A stretch of 44,664 nucleotides of DNA from Rhodoblastus sp. (GTDB lineage Bacteria; Pseudomonadota; Alphaproteobacteria; Rhizobiales; Beijerinckiaceae), in NCBI RefSeq assembly GCF_019449565.1, contig NZ_JAGRPM010000058.1, positions 1 to 44,664 on the forward strand. The letters are read 5' to 3'. The notes under the pieces are model-generated. The model made no database searches and was not told the DNA's origin. It saw only the letters and a list, made by a program, of their open reading frames with translations. Shown here in pieces: positions 15,901 to 23,686 of this stretch (position 1 is its first letter; each line of letters opens with the position of its first letter). The position numbers were made by a program, and so were the translations under genes.

Positions 15901-17415
15901 ATGTCCTTCCGCACGCTTCCACCCTTCCGCGATCTGCGGGCCTTCCTCTTTCACCTCGAGGAGCAGCGCCAGCTCGCCCGGATCGACGAACCGGTCAGCC
16001 TCATCCACGAGATGACGGAAGTGCATCGCCGCGTTCTCCTCGCGGGCGGTCCGGCGCTGCGATTCGAACGCGCGGGCGGAGCGGCCATGCCGGTGATCGC
16101 CAATCTGTTCGGAACGCCCGAACGCGTCGCCGACGGATTCGGCGTAAAGCGCGACGGGATTTGCGAACTGGGCGAGATGCTGGCGGGCCTGCGCGAACCG
16201 GCGCCGCTCGACGGCCTGCGCGACGCGCTCGGGCGCTGGCCCATGGTTCGCGCCGCGCTGGCGACGCGGCCCAATCCGGTCATGCGGCCGGAATGCCAGC
16301 AGGAGCGGTTTCTCGGCGCCGATGTCGATCTGGGACGCCTGCCGATCCAGACCTGCTGGCCCGGCGAGCCGGCGCCCCTGATCACCTGGCCGCTCGTCTT
16401 CAGCCGGCCGCCTGATTCCGATCCCGACGATACGGCGCGGATGAATGTCGGCGTCTATCGCATGCAGGTTCTGGGCAAGGATCGCGCGATCATGCGTTGG
16501 CTGGCGCATCGCGGCGGCGCGGCGCACCATCGCGCCTGGGCCGCGCGCGGCGAGGACATGCCGGTCGCGGTGGCGATCGGCGCCGATCCGGCGACCATTC
16601 TCTCCGCCGTGCTGCCGCTCCCGGAAACGGTCTCCGAATTGCGTTTTTCCGGCGCGCTGCGCGGCGAGCGCCCGCGCGTCGCGCCCGCCCTCACCGTGCC
16701 CCTGCTGGTTCCCGCGGATGCGGAAATCATCCTCGAAGGCTATGTCTCGGCGACCGAAACCGCGCCGGAAGGCCCCTACGGCGACCATACCGGCTATTAC
16801 AACAGCGTCGAATCCTTTCCTGTCATGCGAGTGACCGCGATCACCACCCGGCGCGACCCGCTCTATCTCACGACCTTCACCGGCAAGCCGCCGGACGAGC
16901 CCTCGGTGATCGGAGTTGTGCTCAACGACCTCGCCCTCCCGACCATCAGGCGTCAGATGCCGGAAATCGCCGATCTCTGGCTGCCGCCGGAAGCCTGCTC
17001 CTATCGCACAGCGATTGTCGCGATCCGCAAATCTTATCCCGGCCATGCGCGTCGGGTGATGATGGGCCTGTGGGGCATGTTGCCGCAGTTCAGCTACACC
17101 AAGACGATTATCGTCGTGGACGAGGACATCGACGCGCGCGACTGGAAGGAGGTCGCCTGGGCGATGGCGACACGGATGGACGCCTCGCGCGATCTGGTCA
17201 GGCTCGACAACACGCCGATCGACTATCTCGATTTCGCCTCGCCGGAGCCGGGCCTTGGCGGCAAGCTCGGTCTGGACGCCACCCGCAAGATTGGGCCCGA
17301 AACAAGGCGCGAATGGGGACGCACGCTCGACATGACGCCCGAAATCCGAAAGAAGATCGACTCCCTCTGGCCGCGCATCGCTCGTGATCTTGGCTGCCTC
17401 GGAGACAGGACATGA
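15901..17415 (+). CDS. ubiD: UbiD-family decarboxylase
   Basis: A 504-aa full-length UbiD, the prenylated-FMN-dependent 4-hydroxy-3-polyprenylbenzoate decarboxylase of ubiquinone synthesis. Visible hallmarks are MNVGVYRMQVLGKDRAIMRW, the MPVAVAIGADPATILSA segment, EAPEGPYGDHTGYYN-like ETAPEGPYGDHTGYYN with the catalytic Glu, and the DAT / KIGPETRREWG C-terminal segment. Preceded by AGGATAGG. The stop overlaps the start of ubiX (ATGA). Adjacent ubiT/U/V on the other strand make this a dedicated low-oxygen ubiquinone locus. Confidence 0.93.
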   Translation: MSFRTLPPFRDLRAFLFHLEEQRQLARIDEPVSLIHEMTEVHRRVLLAGGPALRFERAGGAAMPVIANLFGTPERVADGFGVKRDGICELGEMLAGLREPAPLDGLRDALGRWPMVRAALATRPNPVMRPECQQERFLGADVDLGRLPIQTCWPGEPAPLITWPLVFSRPPDSDPDDTARMNVGVYRMQVLGKDRAIMRWLAHRGGAAHHRAWAARGEDMPVAVAIGADPATILSAVLPLPETVSELRFSGALRGERPRVAPALTVPLLVPADAEIILEGYVSATETAPEGPYGDHTGYYNSVESFPVMRVTAITTRRDPLYLTTFTGKPPDEPSVIGVVLNDLALPTIRRQMPEIADLWLPPEACSYRTAIVAIRKSYPGHARRVMMGLWGMLPQFSYTKTIIVVDEDIDARDWKEVAWAMATRMDASRDLVRLDNTPIDYLDFASPEPGLGGKLGLDATRKIGPETRREWGRTLDMTPEIRKKIDSLWPRIARDLGCLGDRT

Positions 17416-17993
17416 AGCCGCGCGTCGTCCTTGGAATTAGTGGAGCTTCGGGCGCGGCGATCGGCCAGCGCATCTCCGACCTGCTGCACAGCCTGGGGGC
17501 CGAGACCCATGTCATCGTGTCACGGGCCGCCGAACGGACCTTCGCCGAGGAAATCGGGCCGGAGGCGCTGGGACGGCTGCGCGCCCGAGCGGATCATTGG
17601 CACGACATCGACAATATCGGGGCGCCGATCGCTTCCGGCTCCTTCCCCACCGCCGGCATGATCGTCGCGCCCTGCTCGATCCGGACGCTCTCGGCGATCG
17701 CTTATTGCAACTCCGACAGCCTTTTGACCCGCGCCGCCGACGTTCACCTCAAGGAACGCCGCCCACTGATCCTGCTTGCGCGCGAAACGCCGCTCCATCT
17801 CGGCCATCTGCGCGCGATGACCGCGGCGACCAAGGCCGGGGCGGTCGTCATGCCGCCGGTTCCGGCCTTCTATCTGGGACCCAGAAGCGTCGATGACATC
17901 ATCGACCAGATCGCTTACCGAGCAGTCGACTTGCTGCGCGTCTTCGAACCGACCGCGCGCGAATGGCGCGGGCCTGGGTCCTATGCCGGTTGA
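17412..17993 (+). CDS. ubiX: UbiX flavin prenyltransferase
   Basis: A 193-aa protein that makes prenylated FMN for UbiD. Motifs are VVLGISGASGAAIGQRI at the N-terminus (phosphate/flavin loop), GSFPTAGMIVAPCSIRTLSA, NSDSLLTRAADVHLKERRPL and the C-terminal FYLGPRSVDDIIDQ. Length and order are typical. Its ATG overlaps the ubiD TGA, so expression is coupled. Confidence 0.95.
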   Translation: MKPRVVLGISGASGAAIGQRISDLLHSLGAETHVIVSRAAERTFAEEIGPEALGRLRARADHWHDIDNIGAPIASGSFPTAGMIVAPCSIRTLSAIAYCNSDSLLTRAADVHLKERRPLILLARETPLHLGHLRAMTAATKAGAVVMPPVPAFYLGPRSVDDIIDQIAYRAVDLLRVFEPTAREWRGPGSYAG

Positions 17994-18075
17994 GCGCCAC
18001 GGGGAGTAAGCGCGTTTCCGGAGAATCGGCGTAATTTTTCTCGCGAACCAACAACCCGACAAACGAGAGGAAGCC

Positions 18076-18387
18076 ATGCCCAAGCCCGAAATCGACGCCG
18101 ACGGTTACCTCGTGGATCCGTCGGATTGGAGCGAAGAATGGGCGCGCGACGTCGCGCGCAATCTTCAGATTGAATTGACCGACGAACATTGGGACGTCCT
18201 TCGCTTCATGCGCGGCTATCACGAAGAGCATCAGGTTCCGCCGGACGTGCGCTTCGTCATCCGCCACCTGGCTGAGACCCGAGGCGCGGCCCGCAACCGC
18301 ATTTTCGAACTCTTTCCCTCCGGCTATGCCGGTCCGGCCTGCAAAATCGCCGGGATGCGGCGCCCGCGCATCTGGAGCACCGGCTGA
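18076..18387 (+). CDS. DsrC/TusE-family sulfur-carrier-like protein
   Basis: A 103-aa small protein with the family layout: DADGYLVDPSDWSEEWA at the N-terminus, LTDEHWDVLRFMRGYHEEHQ, PPDVRFVIRHL and the C-terminal arm beginning LFPSGYAGPACKIAGM. In DsrC the arm carries two cysteines (CKIAGLPKPTGCV) and TusE keeps only the terminal one. Here the inner Cys is kept while the penultimate Cys is replaced by an end reading RPRIWSTG. Classical persulfide relay is therefore uncertain. A good SD (GAGAGGAAG) precedes ATG 18076. Located between ubiX and DUF488/nsrR genes of the low-oxygen locus. Confidence 0.85.
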   Translation: MPKPEIDADGYLVDPSDWSEEWARDVARNLQIELTDEHWDVLRFMRGYHEEHQVPPDVRFVIRHLAETRGAARNRIFELFPSGYAGPACKIAGMRRPRIWSTG

Positions 18388-18443
18388 CAATCTGCGCCGG
18401 CGCGGAATAACGCGCCCACGTCCCGAATCTTTACGGCGACGCC

Positions 18444-18800
18444 ATGAGTCTTCGATTGAAACGCGCCTATCTTCCGCCGGCGCCCGCCGATGGCCAGCGC
18501 GTTCTGGTCGATCGGTTGTGGCCTCGCAACCTGCGCAAGGACGACGCCGCGATCGACCTGTGGCTGAAAGAGGTCGCGCCGGGCGCCGGACTGCGGCGCT
18601 GGTTCGGTCATGATCAGGGCCGCTGGAACGAATTTCGACGTCGTTACCAGCTGGAGCTCGCGGAAAGAAGCGACGTTCTGCGAGACCTTGCCGGGACCGC
18701 GCGCGGCGGCGAGCTCACGCTCATTTACGCGGCGCGCGACGAGTTGCACAATCACGCCCTCATCCTTGGCGAAGCCGTGGCGCGCGTCCTGAACGAATAG
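18444..18800 (+). CDS. DUF488-family protein
   Basis: A 118-aa protein with the family signature RVLVDRLWPRNLRKDDAAID, WLKEVAPGAGLRRWFGHDQ, RWNEFRRRYQLEL and LTLIYAARDELHNHA. The biochemical role is unknown; family members often sit beside globins, ferredoxins or NO-stress genes in other bacteria, and here it sits between the DsrC-like gene and an NsrR-like regulator on the same strand. Confidence 0.9.
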   Translation: MSLRLKRAYLPPAPADGQRVLVDRLWPRNLRKDDAAIDLWLKEVAPGAGLRRWFGHDQGRWNEFRRRYQLELAERSDVLRDLAGTARGGELTLIYAARDELHNHALILGEAVARVLNE

Positions 18801-18874
18801 CGCACCCGGCGAGCGGTCGGAAACCGCGTATTGATTGTTGGACGCCGGGGCGGCTCAAAGCCTTCGCCACCCGA

Positions 18875-19318
18875 TTGACGGAATGGATCAGGCAGCTGAC
18901 GAGTTTCACTGATTTCGCGTTCCGGCTGCTGATTTACGCCGCAGCCAGGAACGGGCGCCTCGTGACCATCGAACATGTCGTCGGTCATCTCGCGATTTCA
19001 CGCGGCCACCTCATGAAAGTCGCGAGAACCCTGACCAACGCGGGTTACCTGACGCCCGTGCGTGGACGCGGCGGCGGATTGCGGCTGGCCCGTCCGCCGC
19101 GGGAAATCAGGTTCGGCAATGTCGTCCGGGCGACAGAGCCGGATTTTGCCTTGGTCGAATGTTTTGAGTCCGACAACCATTGCGTCATCACCCCCAAATG
19201 CCGGCTACGCACAATCCTGCACGAGAGCCTCGACACTTTTATCGCGGTCCTCGAGCAATATACGCTTTCCGACCTGATGCTCAGACTGCAAGATTTCGGC
19301 TTCCAGCCGGCGGCCTAA
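18875..19318 (+). CDS. nsrR: Rrf2-family regulator, NsrR-like (copy 1)
   Basis: A 147-aa winged-helix protein starting at TTG 18875. Residues 8-22 (LTSFTDFAFRLLIYAA) and the recognition region ISRGHLMKVARTL, followed by GRGGGLRLARPP, are typical of Rrf2. The cluster-binding cysteines are ECFESDNHCVITPKCR (about 96, 103, 109), the pattern of NsrR (E. coli 91, 96, 102) that holds the NO-sensitive 4Fe-4S cluster. It is about 60 percent alike by eye to the copy at 30574-31002. No AAGAGATAT-type box is seen before this copy. Confidence 0.85.
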   Translation: MTEWIRQLTSFTDFAFRLLIYAAARNGRLVTIEHVVGHLAISRGHLMKVARTLTNAGYLTPVRGRGGGLRLARPPREIRFGNVVRATEPDFALVECFESDNHCVITPKCRLRTILHESLDTFIAVLEQYTLSDLMLRLQDFGFQPAA

Positions 19319-19437
19319 GCGTCGGCTTCAGCCCTTGCGGCGAGGCTGCCGCCTGTCCGCTCTTTAATGAACGCGAAAACGGCGCCAATGAGAACTGCTG
19401 TCGCCGACTGCGCTGCCCCGCATCCATGGGCCGCGCG

Positions 19438-20145
19438 TCATTTTGCACAATGACGAAAAGCCGCCGCGCCTCCTTCCGCGAAAGCGTTATGCGTCTGGAC
19501 GAGGTCGGCGCCCGCGCCAAGCCGCAAGACGACATCGTCGCTGCCGCGAACGCCGCCGACCGAGATCAGGACGGCTTCTTCGATCCCGGCCCTGACTTCT
19601 GCTATTCGCACCAAGTCTGCGCAAACGAGCACAATTCCGTCCAGATCGAGGTCTTTCGCTTCCTGAAGCGCGGCCGGAAAAGGCGCGCCGGCCATTCCGG
19701 CGCCGAATTTCACGAGCAGCGGAGTCCGGCGCCCGTTTCGCGCCGCCAGGCGGTCGCGCTCCGCACGCAGGTCGCTCAGGAGCCGTCGGACCTCTGCGCT
19801 GTTTCCGTCGCGGCCGGCGCGCGGCGCGCTCAGATTGGCGCAAAGATAATCGGCGAAGGGTTGAACCTGGCGCAGCGCGGCAAGATAATCGGCGATTACA
19901 TCCCGATCCAGGCCAAGCCGGGCGCTGCCGAAATTGATCCCGACGCGCAGATGAGACGGCCGCTCCGCGAGCGATATGCGATCGTTGGGGAAAAATGTTC
20001 CGATTTCGATATGGCCGAAAATTTCCAGTTCGAGCGATCCAAGCCTCTCGCCGGTGCGTTCGATTCCGGCGGCGACGCCCAGCGGGCTGGAAAAGGCGAG
20101 CCCCATCGCCTTCAAGCGCTGTTCCCGCTTCCCCGATGAGCTCAC
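19438..20145 (-). CDS. Dihydroorotate-dehydrogenase-like flavoprotein
   Basis: A 235-aa TIM-barrel protein. Visible parts are LAFSSPLGVAAGI (strand 1), GHIEIGTFFPNDR, ADYLCANLSAPRAGRDG (family N-x-S-x-P), TPLLVKFGAG, LDGIVLVCADL and the phosphate-binding ISVGGVRGSDDVVLRLGAGA. It is much shorter than PyrD (about 340 aa) and lacks several substrate residues I would expect, so true DHODH activity is doubtful. The start follows the aminotransferase stop by four bases: last gene of the pqqADE-containing operon. An oxidoreductase step on the operon product is inference. Confidence 0.75.
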   Translation of the reverse strand: MSSSGKREQRLKAMGLAFSSPLGVAAGIERTGERLGSLELEIFGHIEIGTFFPNDRISLAERPSHLRVGINFGSARLGLDRDVIADYLAALRQVQPFADYLCANLSAPRAGRDGNSAEVRRLLSDLRAERDRLAARNGRRTPLLVKFGAGMAGAPFPAALQEAKDLDLDGIVLVCADLVRIAEVRAGIEEAVLISVGGVRGSDDVVLRLGAGADLVQTHNAFAEGGAAAFRHCAK

Positions 20146-20149
20146 GCCA

Positions 20150-21217
20150 TCACCCCCGGCGCTGGCGGAAATCCCGCATGAACGCGGCGAGCGCCTCCAC
20201 CGCCTCCTGCGTCACGCCATTATAAAGCGCGGCGCGCAAGCCGCCGATTTCGGCATGGCCGCGCAGATGGACGAGCCCCTGCGCTTCCGCTTCGCGCAAA
20301 AAAGTCTCTTCGAGGCGCGGCTCCGGCAAATGGAAACGCAGGCTGACGCGGGATCGGTCGCGTTTGGGCGCAGGTGCGTCATAAAAATCGTCGTCGTCGA
20401 TGACCGCGTAAAGCGGCTTTGCCTTGCGCTCGCCCCGCTCTTCCGCGGCGGCAAGGCCGCCGTTTCCACGCAGCCAGCGCAAGACCTTGCCGGCGACGGC
20501 GATGGCAAAGACCGGCGGCGTGTTGACCTTGCTTCGCGCTTCGGCCTGTCGCGCGAAGTCGAGCGGCGCCGGCGCAATTCCGTGGGCGCGCTCGACAAAG
20601 GCCCGATGGACGACGACGATTGTCAGGCCGGCGATGCCGAGGTTTTTCTGCGCGCTGGCGTAGATCAGCCCAAAGGGGGCAAGCTGGAGCGGGCGCGTGA
20701 GAAAATCGGCGGTCATGTCGGCGACGATTGGGACGCCATCCGCCGCGGGAAAGGAGAAATACTGAAGCCCTTCAACGGTTTCCGTCGTGGTCAGATGACA
20801 ATAGACGGCGTCCCCGGACCGGCGCCATTGCGTTGCCGGCGGCAGGGAACGCCCATCGCCGCTCGCCGCCACGCGCACGACGCCCCAGGGTTGCGCCGCC
20901 CGCGCCGCCCGCCGCGACCACAGGCCCGTTTCGATATAATCCGCGGCTTCGCCCCGGCGCAGGAGATTCATCGGAACCAGCGCGAACATGGCCGAGGCGC
21001 CGCCCTGCAAAAAAAGAACGGAATAGTCTTCCGGCAAGGCCAGCAGTTCGCGCAAATCCTGTTCGGCCGCCGCGCGCATCTCCTCGAACGCGGGAACGGA
21101 AAACGGCAGCTCCAGCAGCGAGAGAGCGCCGGCGCCCGGATTGATCTCGTCGCGCAACTGGGTCAGAACTTCGCGCGGCAGCGGTCCCTGGGCGGAGGCA
21201 AAACTGAAAAGAGTCAT
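20150..21217 (-). CDS. Class V aminotransferase, phosphoserine-aminotransferase-like
   Basis: A 355-aa PLP enzyme of SerC type. The N-terminus FSFASAQGPLPREVLTQLRD, the LFLQGGASAMFALVPMNLL segment, DMTADFLTRPL and the Schiff-base lysine in YASAQKNLGIAG (about residue 190) match the SerC fold. Some SerC substrate-binding details cannot be judged by eye. It lies third from the end of a minus-strand operon after the PuuD-like gene (15-base gap). A housekeeping serine role is possible, but the tight linkage to pqqA/D/E suggests a biosynthetic transamination step. Confidence 0.85.
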   Translation of the reverse strand: MTLFSFASAQGPLPREVLTQLRDEINPGAGALSLLELPFSVPAFEEMRAAAEQDLRELLALPEDYSVLFLQGGASAMFALVPMNLLRRGEAADYIETGLWSRRAARAAQPWGVVRVAASGDGRSLPPATQWRRSGDAVYCHLTTTETVEGLQYFSFPAADGVPIVADMTADFLTRPLQLAPFGLIYASAQKNLGIAGLTIVVVHRAFVERAHGIAPAPLDFARQAEARSKVNTPPVFAIAVAGKVLRWLRGNGGLAAAEERGERKAKPLYAVIDDDDFYDAPAPKRDRSRVSLRFHLPEPRLEETFLREAEAQGLVHLRGHAEIGGLRAALYNGVTQEAVEALAAFMRDFRQRRG

Positions 21218-21232
21218 CGCGCGCCGCTCCCT

Positions 21233-21727
21233 TCATCCGCCATGCGCGCCCATCACCATGAAAAGGAGGGTGATGAGGGACAGGAAGCTGTTGGTGCGCG
21301 AGGACAGGAAGGTGACGCGCGTGCAGCGCAGGCGTTCTTCGACCGGCGCGGCCACGAAACCGAGCACCTTCTTCTGGTGCGGCCACAGCACCAGCCAGAG
21401 ATTGAGCAGCATCAGGGTGCCGGCCCAGACGCCCAGGCCGATCCATGGCGAAGGAGCCGACAAGGTGTAGGCCTCGACGAGTTCGCCGCGCATCCACAGC
21501 ATGACCAGGCCGCTGGCCCAGACTACCAGCGAAGCGTAGCGGAAGACGCCGTGCTCGCGTTTCGAAGCGGCCATGAAAACGCCCCGGATCGCGTCCGGCG
21601 GATCTTGCGGCAAGACCCGCCGGTAATAGGGGTGGTTGACGACGTTGGCCCAGTTATGGCCCACCCAGACCAGAACCCCGGCGATATGCAGCCAGCGGGC
21701 CGCGAGATCGACAATGGTCAGCGGCAC
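21233..21727 (-). CDS. Four-helix membrane protein, PuuD N-terminal-like
   Basis: A 164-aa protein with hydrophobic helices at WLHIAGVLVWVGHNWANVV, VFRYASLVVWASGLVMLW, IGLGVWAGTLMLLNLWLVLW and FLSLITLLFMVMG. The AARWLHIAGVLVWVGHNW opening with histidines is like the membrane part of PuuD-type urate hydroxylases, which binds heme. The cytochrome c domain of PuuD is absent. Located between pqqE and the aminotransferase with gaps of 9 and 15 bases; it may be an electron-transfer partner of the pathway. Confidence 0.7.
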   Translation of the reverse strand: MPLTIVDLAARWLHIAGVLVWVGHNWANVVNHPYYRRVLPQDPPDAIRGVFMAASKREHGVFRYASLVVWASGLVMLWMRGELVEAYTLSAPSPWIGLGVWAGTLMLLNLWLVLWPHQKKVLGFVAAPVEERLRCTRVTFLSSRTNSFLSLITLLFMVMGAHGG

Positions 21728-21736
21728 CGGCGCGCC

Positions 21737-22888
21737 TCAGGCCTTGGCCGTCGCCGCGGCGGCGAGCCGCTTGTGGATGTCGCGCATAACAAGCTTGTCG
21801 GCGCATCGGGGGCTGTCGCTCCTGGCGCAGCCGGTCAGTTCGTCGATCAGGCCCCGGTCGGGAGACTTGACGCAAACCGGATCGGTATTGGCGGCGTCGC
21901 CGGTCAAAAGGAACGCCTGACAGCGGCAGCCGCCGAAATCCTTTTCCTTTTCGTCGCAGGATCGGCATGGCTCCTTCATCCAGGAATCGCCGCGAAATTT
22001 CTGGAACGCCGGAGACTCGCGCCAAGCCCAGGCGAGGCCCCGCTCGCGAACGTTCGGAAACTCCAGCGTCTCGATCAGCCGCGCCTCCTGGCAGGGCAGC
22101 GCCGTGCCATCGGGCGCGATGGTGAGATGGATAGATCCCCAGCCATTCATGCAGGCTTTGGGCCGATTGTCGTAATAATCGGGCACGACAAAGTATATCG
22201 TCAGCTTCTTGCCAAGCCGCGCCCGCGCTTCGTTGACGAGTTTTTCCGAGAGATCGATCTGCTCGCGCGTGGGCAGAAGTTCGGCCCGATTCAACAGCGC
22301 CCAATTATAATATTGTAGATTGGCGAATTCGACATATTCGACGCCGAGGTCTTCCGCCAGATCGATGAATTCCTGCGTGCGTTCGATGTTGTAGCGGCTG
22401 ACCGGCACGTTGAGGACCATCGGCAGGCCCTCCGCCTTGATGGCGCGCGCGATTTCGATCTTGTGGTCGAACACGTCGAGGCCGACCAGGGATTTGCTGA
22501 GTTCGCGGTCCGGCGCCTGAACGCTGAGCTGGACCTGCTTCAGTCCGGCCGCCTTCAGCGCCCGCAGCCGCTCCGGATTCAGGCCGACGCCGGAGGTGAT
22601 GAGATTCGTGTAATAGCCAAGACGCTCCGCCTCGGCGACGAGTTCCTCAAGGTCGGGGCGGAGCATCGGCTCGCCGCCCGTGAAGCCGAGTTGCAGGGCG
22701 CCGAGCGCGCGGCCCTGGCGCAACACGTCTTTCCATTCCTCGGTCGAAAGCTCGTTGCGGTAGCGTTCGAAATCGACCGGATTGCTGCACCAGGGGCACT
22801 TCAACGGACATTTGTAGGTGAGTTCGACGACCAGCCACAAGGGCATGCCAAGGCCGTCAAGACTTAACCCGGATCCATCCTTTGGCAC
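21737..22888 (-). CDS. pqqE: PqqE radical-SAM enzyme
   Basis: A 383-aa radical-SAM/SPASM protein. LVVELTYKCPLKCPWCSNP (about 18-36) holds the CX3CX2C cluster, and GFTGGEPMLRPDLEELV follows. The SPASM region shows PKACMNGWG, ALPCQEA, PCRSCDEKEKDFGGCRCQ and DPVC, as in PqqE. It crosslinks Glu and Tyr of the PqqA peptide with help of PqqD. The start overlaps pqqD by about 30 bases if ATG 22888 is used; ATG 22846 (MPLWLVVEL) is an alternative. Downstream genes are not the usual pqq genes. Confidence 0.93.
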   Translation of the reverse strand: MPKDGSGLSLDGLGMPLWLVVELTYKCPLKCPWCSNPVDFERYRNELSTEEWKDVLRQGRALGALQLGFTGGEPMLRPDLEELVAEAERLGYYTNLITSGVGLNPERLRALKAAGLKQVQLSVQAPDRELSKSLVGLDVFDHKIEIARAIKAEGLPMVLNVPVSRYNIERTQEFIDLAEDLGVEYVEFANLQYYNWALLNRAELLPTREQIDLSEKLVNEARARLGKKLTIYFVVPDYYDNRPKACMNGWGSIHLTIAPDGTALPCQEARLIETLEFPNVRERGLAWAWRESPAFQKFRGDSWMKEPCRSCDEKEKDFGGCRCQAFLLTGDAANTDPVCVKSPDRGLIDELTGCARSDSPRCADKLVMRDIHKRLAAAATAKA

Positions 22889-23144
22889 GGGCGTCCTCCA
22901 GAAAATTCATTATTTTTGGTTCGAGATCGTCCCGGCCGTAGCGGGACGCAATCGTTTTCGCGGCGGCGTCAATCGTCGGCGCGGCGATCGCCGCCTCGAT
23001 GATCGCGGCCGCCGTTTCATTGAGCTTCACGATCCCTTCGGGATAAAGCAGCACGTGCGCCTGTTGCGGCTCCTCCCATCGGAAATGATGGGTCGGATTG
23101 AGCTCGACCGCATCCTCGGGGCGCAGCGGCGTTTCGTCGTTCAT
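22857..23144 (-). CDS. pqqD: PqqD peptide chaperone
   Basis: A 95-aa protein starting MNDETPLRPEDAVEL at ATG 23144. It has HFRWEEPQQAHVLLYPEGIVK, LNETAAAIIEAA and YGRDDLEPKIMNFLEDARA followed by KGWIRV, the standard PqqD / RRE (peptide-recognition) fold. It binds PqqA and presents it to PqqE. Lies 72 bases after pqqA. Confidence 0.92.
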   Translation of the reverse strand: MNDETPLRPEDAVELNPTHHFRWEEPQQAHVLLYPEGIVKLNETAAAIIEAAIAAPTIDAAAKTIASRYGRDDLEPKIMNFLEDARAKGWIRVKS

Positions 23145-23216
23145 GCCAACCTCGCGGCGACTGCGCCGCGGCCTCCACATTCTTGCTCGGAAACCGCGGT
23201 CGCGTTCAAGCCTTCA

Positions 23217-23291
23217 TCAGCGAACGTAAACGTAGGCCGTCACTTCGAAGCCGAGGCGGACGTCGCAATAGGCGGGTTCAATCCAGTTCAT
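23217..23291 (-). CDS. pqqA: PqqA precursor peptide, 24 aa
   Basis: The frame from ATG 23291 to TGA 23217 encodes 24 residues beginning MNWIEPAYCD and ending GFEVTAYVYVR. It matches the PqqA pattern M-[KN]-W-x2-P-x-[YIV]-x-[ED]-[IV]-x-[VL]-G-[MF]-E-V-T-x-Y; Glu16 and Tyr20 are the residues that PqqE joins. GAGGAAAC precedes the ATG. Short C-terminus after Tyr20 compared with most PqqA. Confidence 0.88.
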   Translation of the reverse strand: MNWIEPAYCDVRLGFEVTAYVYVR

Positions 23292-23459
23292 GGCGTTTCC
23301 TCACGTTTTCCGGAACAGGCGCCATTGACGGCGCCGCGGAAATCTAGGCCCGCCGCCGCGCCGGCGTTTGACTTTAGTTAAGTGGATGGAGCGCGGCGCG
23401 ACTTCTTACGCATTTCTCACGAGTTCCTTACAAGACTCTATGCGGCGTCGATGCGGTTT

Positions 23460-23645
23460 GGTAATTCGACACGATCTGCCGGTGTCCAGGCGAGCGTTTC
23501 GCATGGAAGAATCGGGAACGCGGCGAGAATCCGCGACGCGCCCAGCGCTGTGAGGGGGACTGCCGGAACATTCGCCACTGGTCGATCCGGGAAGGCGTTT
23601 CGGCGGGCGGAGCCCGAGTCAGAAGACCGGCCGGCAGGTTTTTTT
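23460..23645 (+). promoter_or_regulatory. Cobalamin riboswitch
   Basis: Conserved parts appear in order: GCCGGTG, GAAGAATCGGGAA, CCGCGAC, GCGCTGT, then GCCACTG (23574-23580), CCGGGAAGGC and GCCCGAGTCAG, ending in CCGGCAG. CTGCCGG at 23560-23566 pairs with CCGGCAG at 23631-23637, and a run of seven T (23639-23645) follows, suggesting termination control. It is 42 bases before bluB, whose product makes the lower ligand of B12. Confidence 0.9.
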
Positions 23646-23686
23646 CGTCGCGCGCGGACGGCGCGGCGAAAGCTCCATCAAGGGGA

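Noticed and set aside
15889..17046. A 385-codon open frame on the minus strand
   Set aside because: Antisense to ubiD, which is unmistakable; rich in Arg/Gly/His with no domain.
19976..22318. A 780-codon open frame on the plus strand
   Set aside because: It lies antisense to the DHODH-like, aminotransferase, PuuD-like and pqqE genes; its translation is low-complexity and charged with no domain, a result of high GC codon bias.
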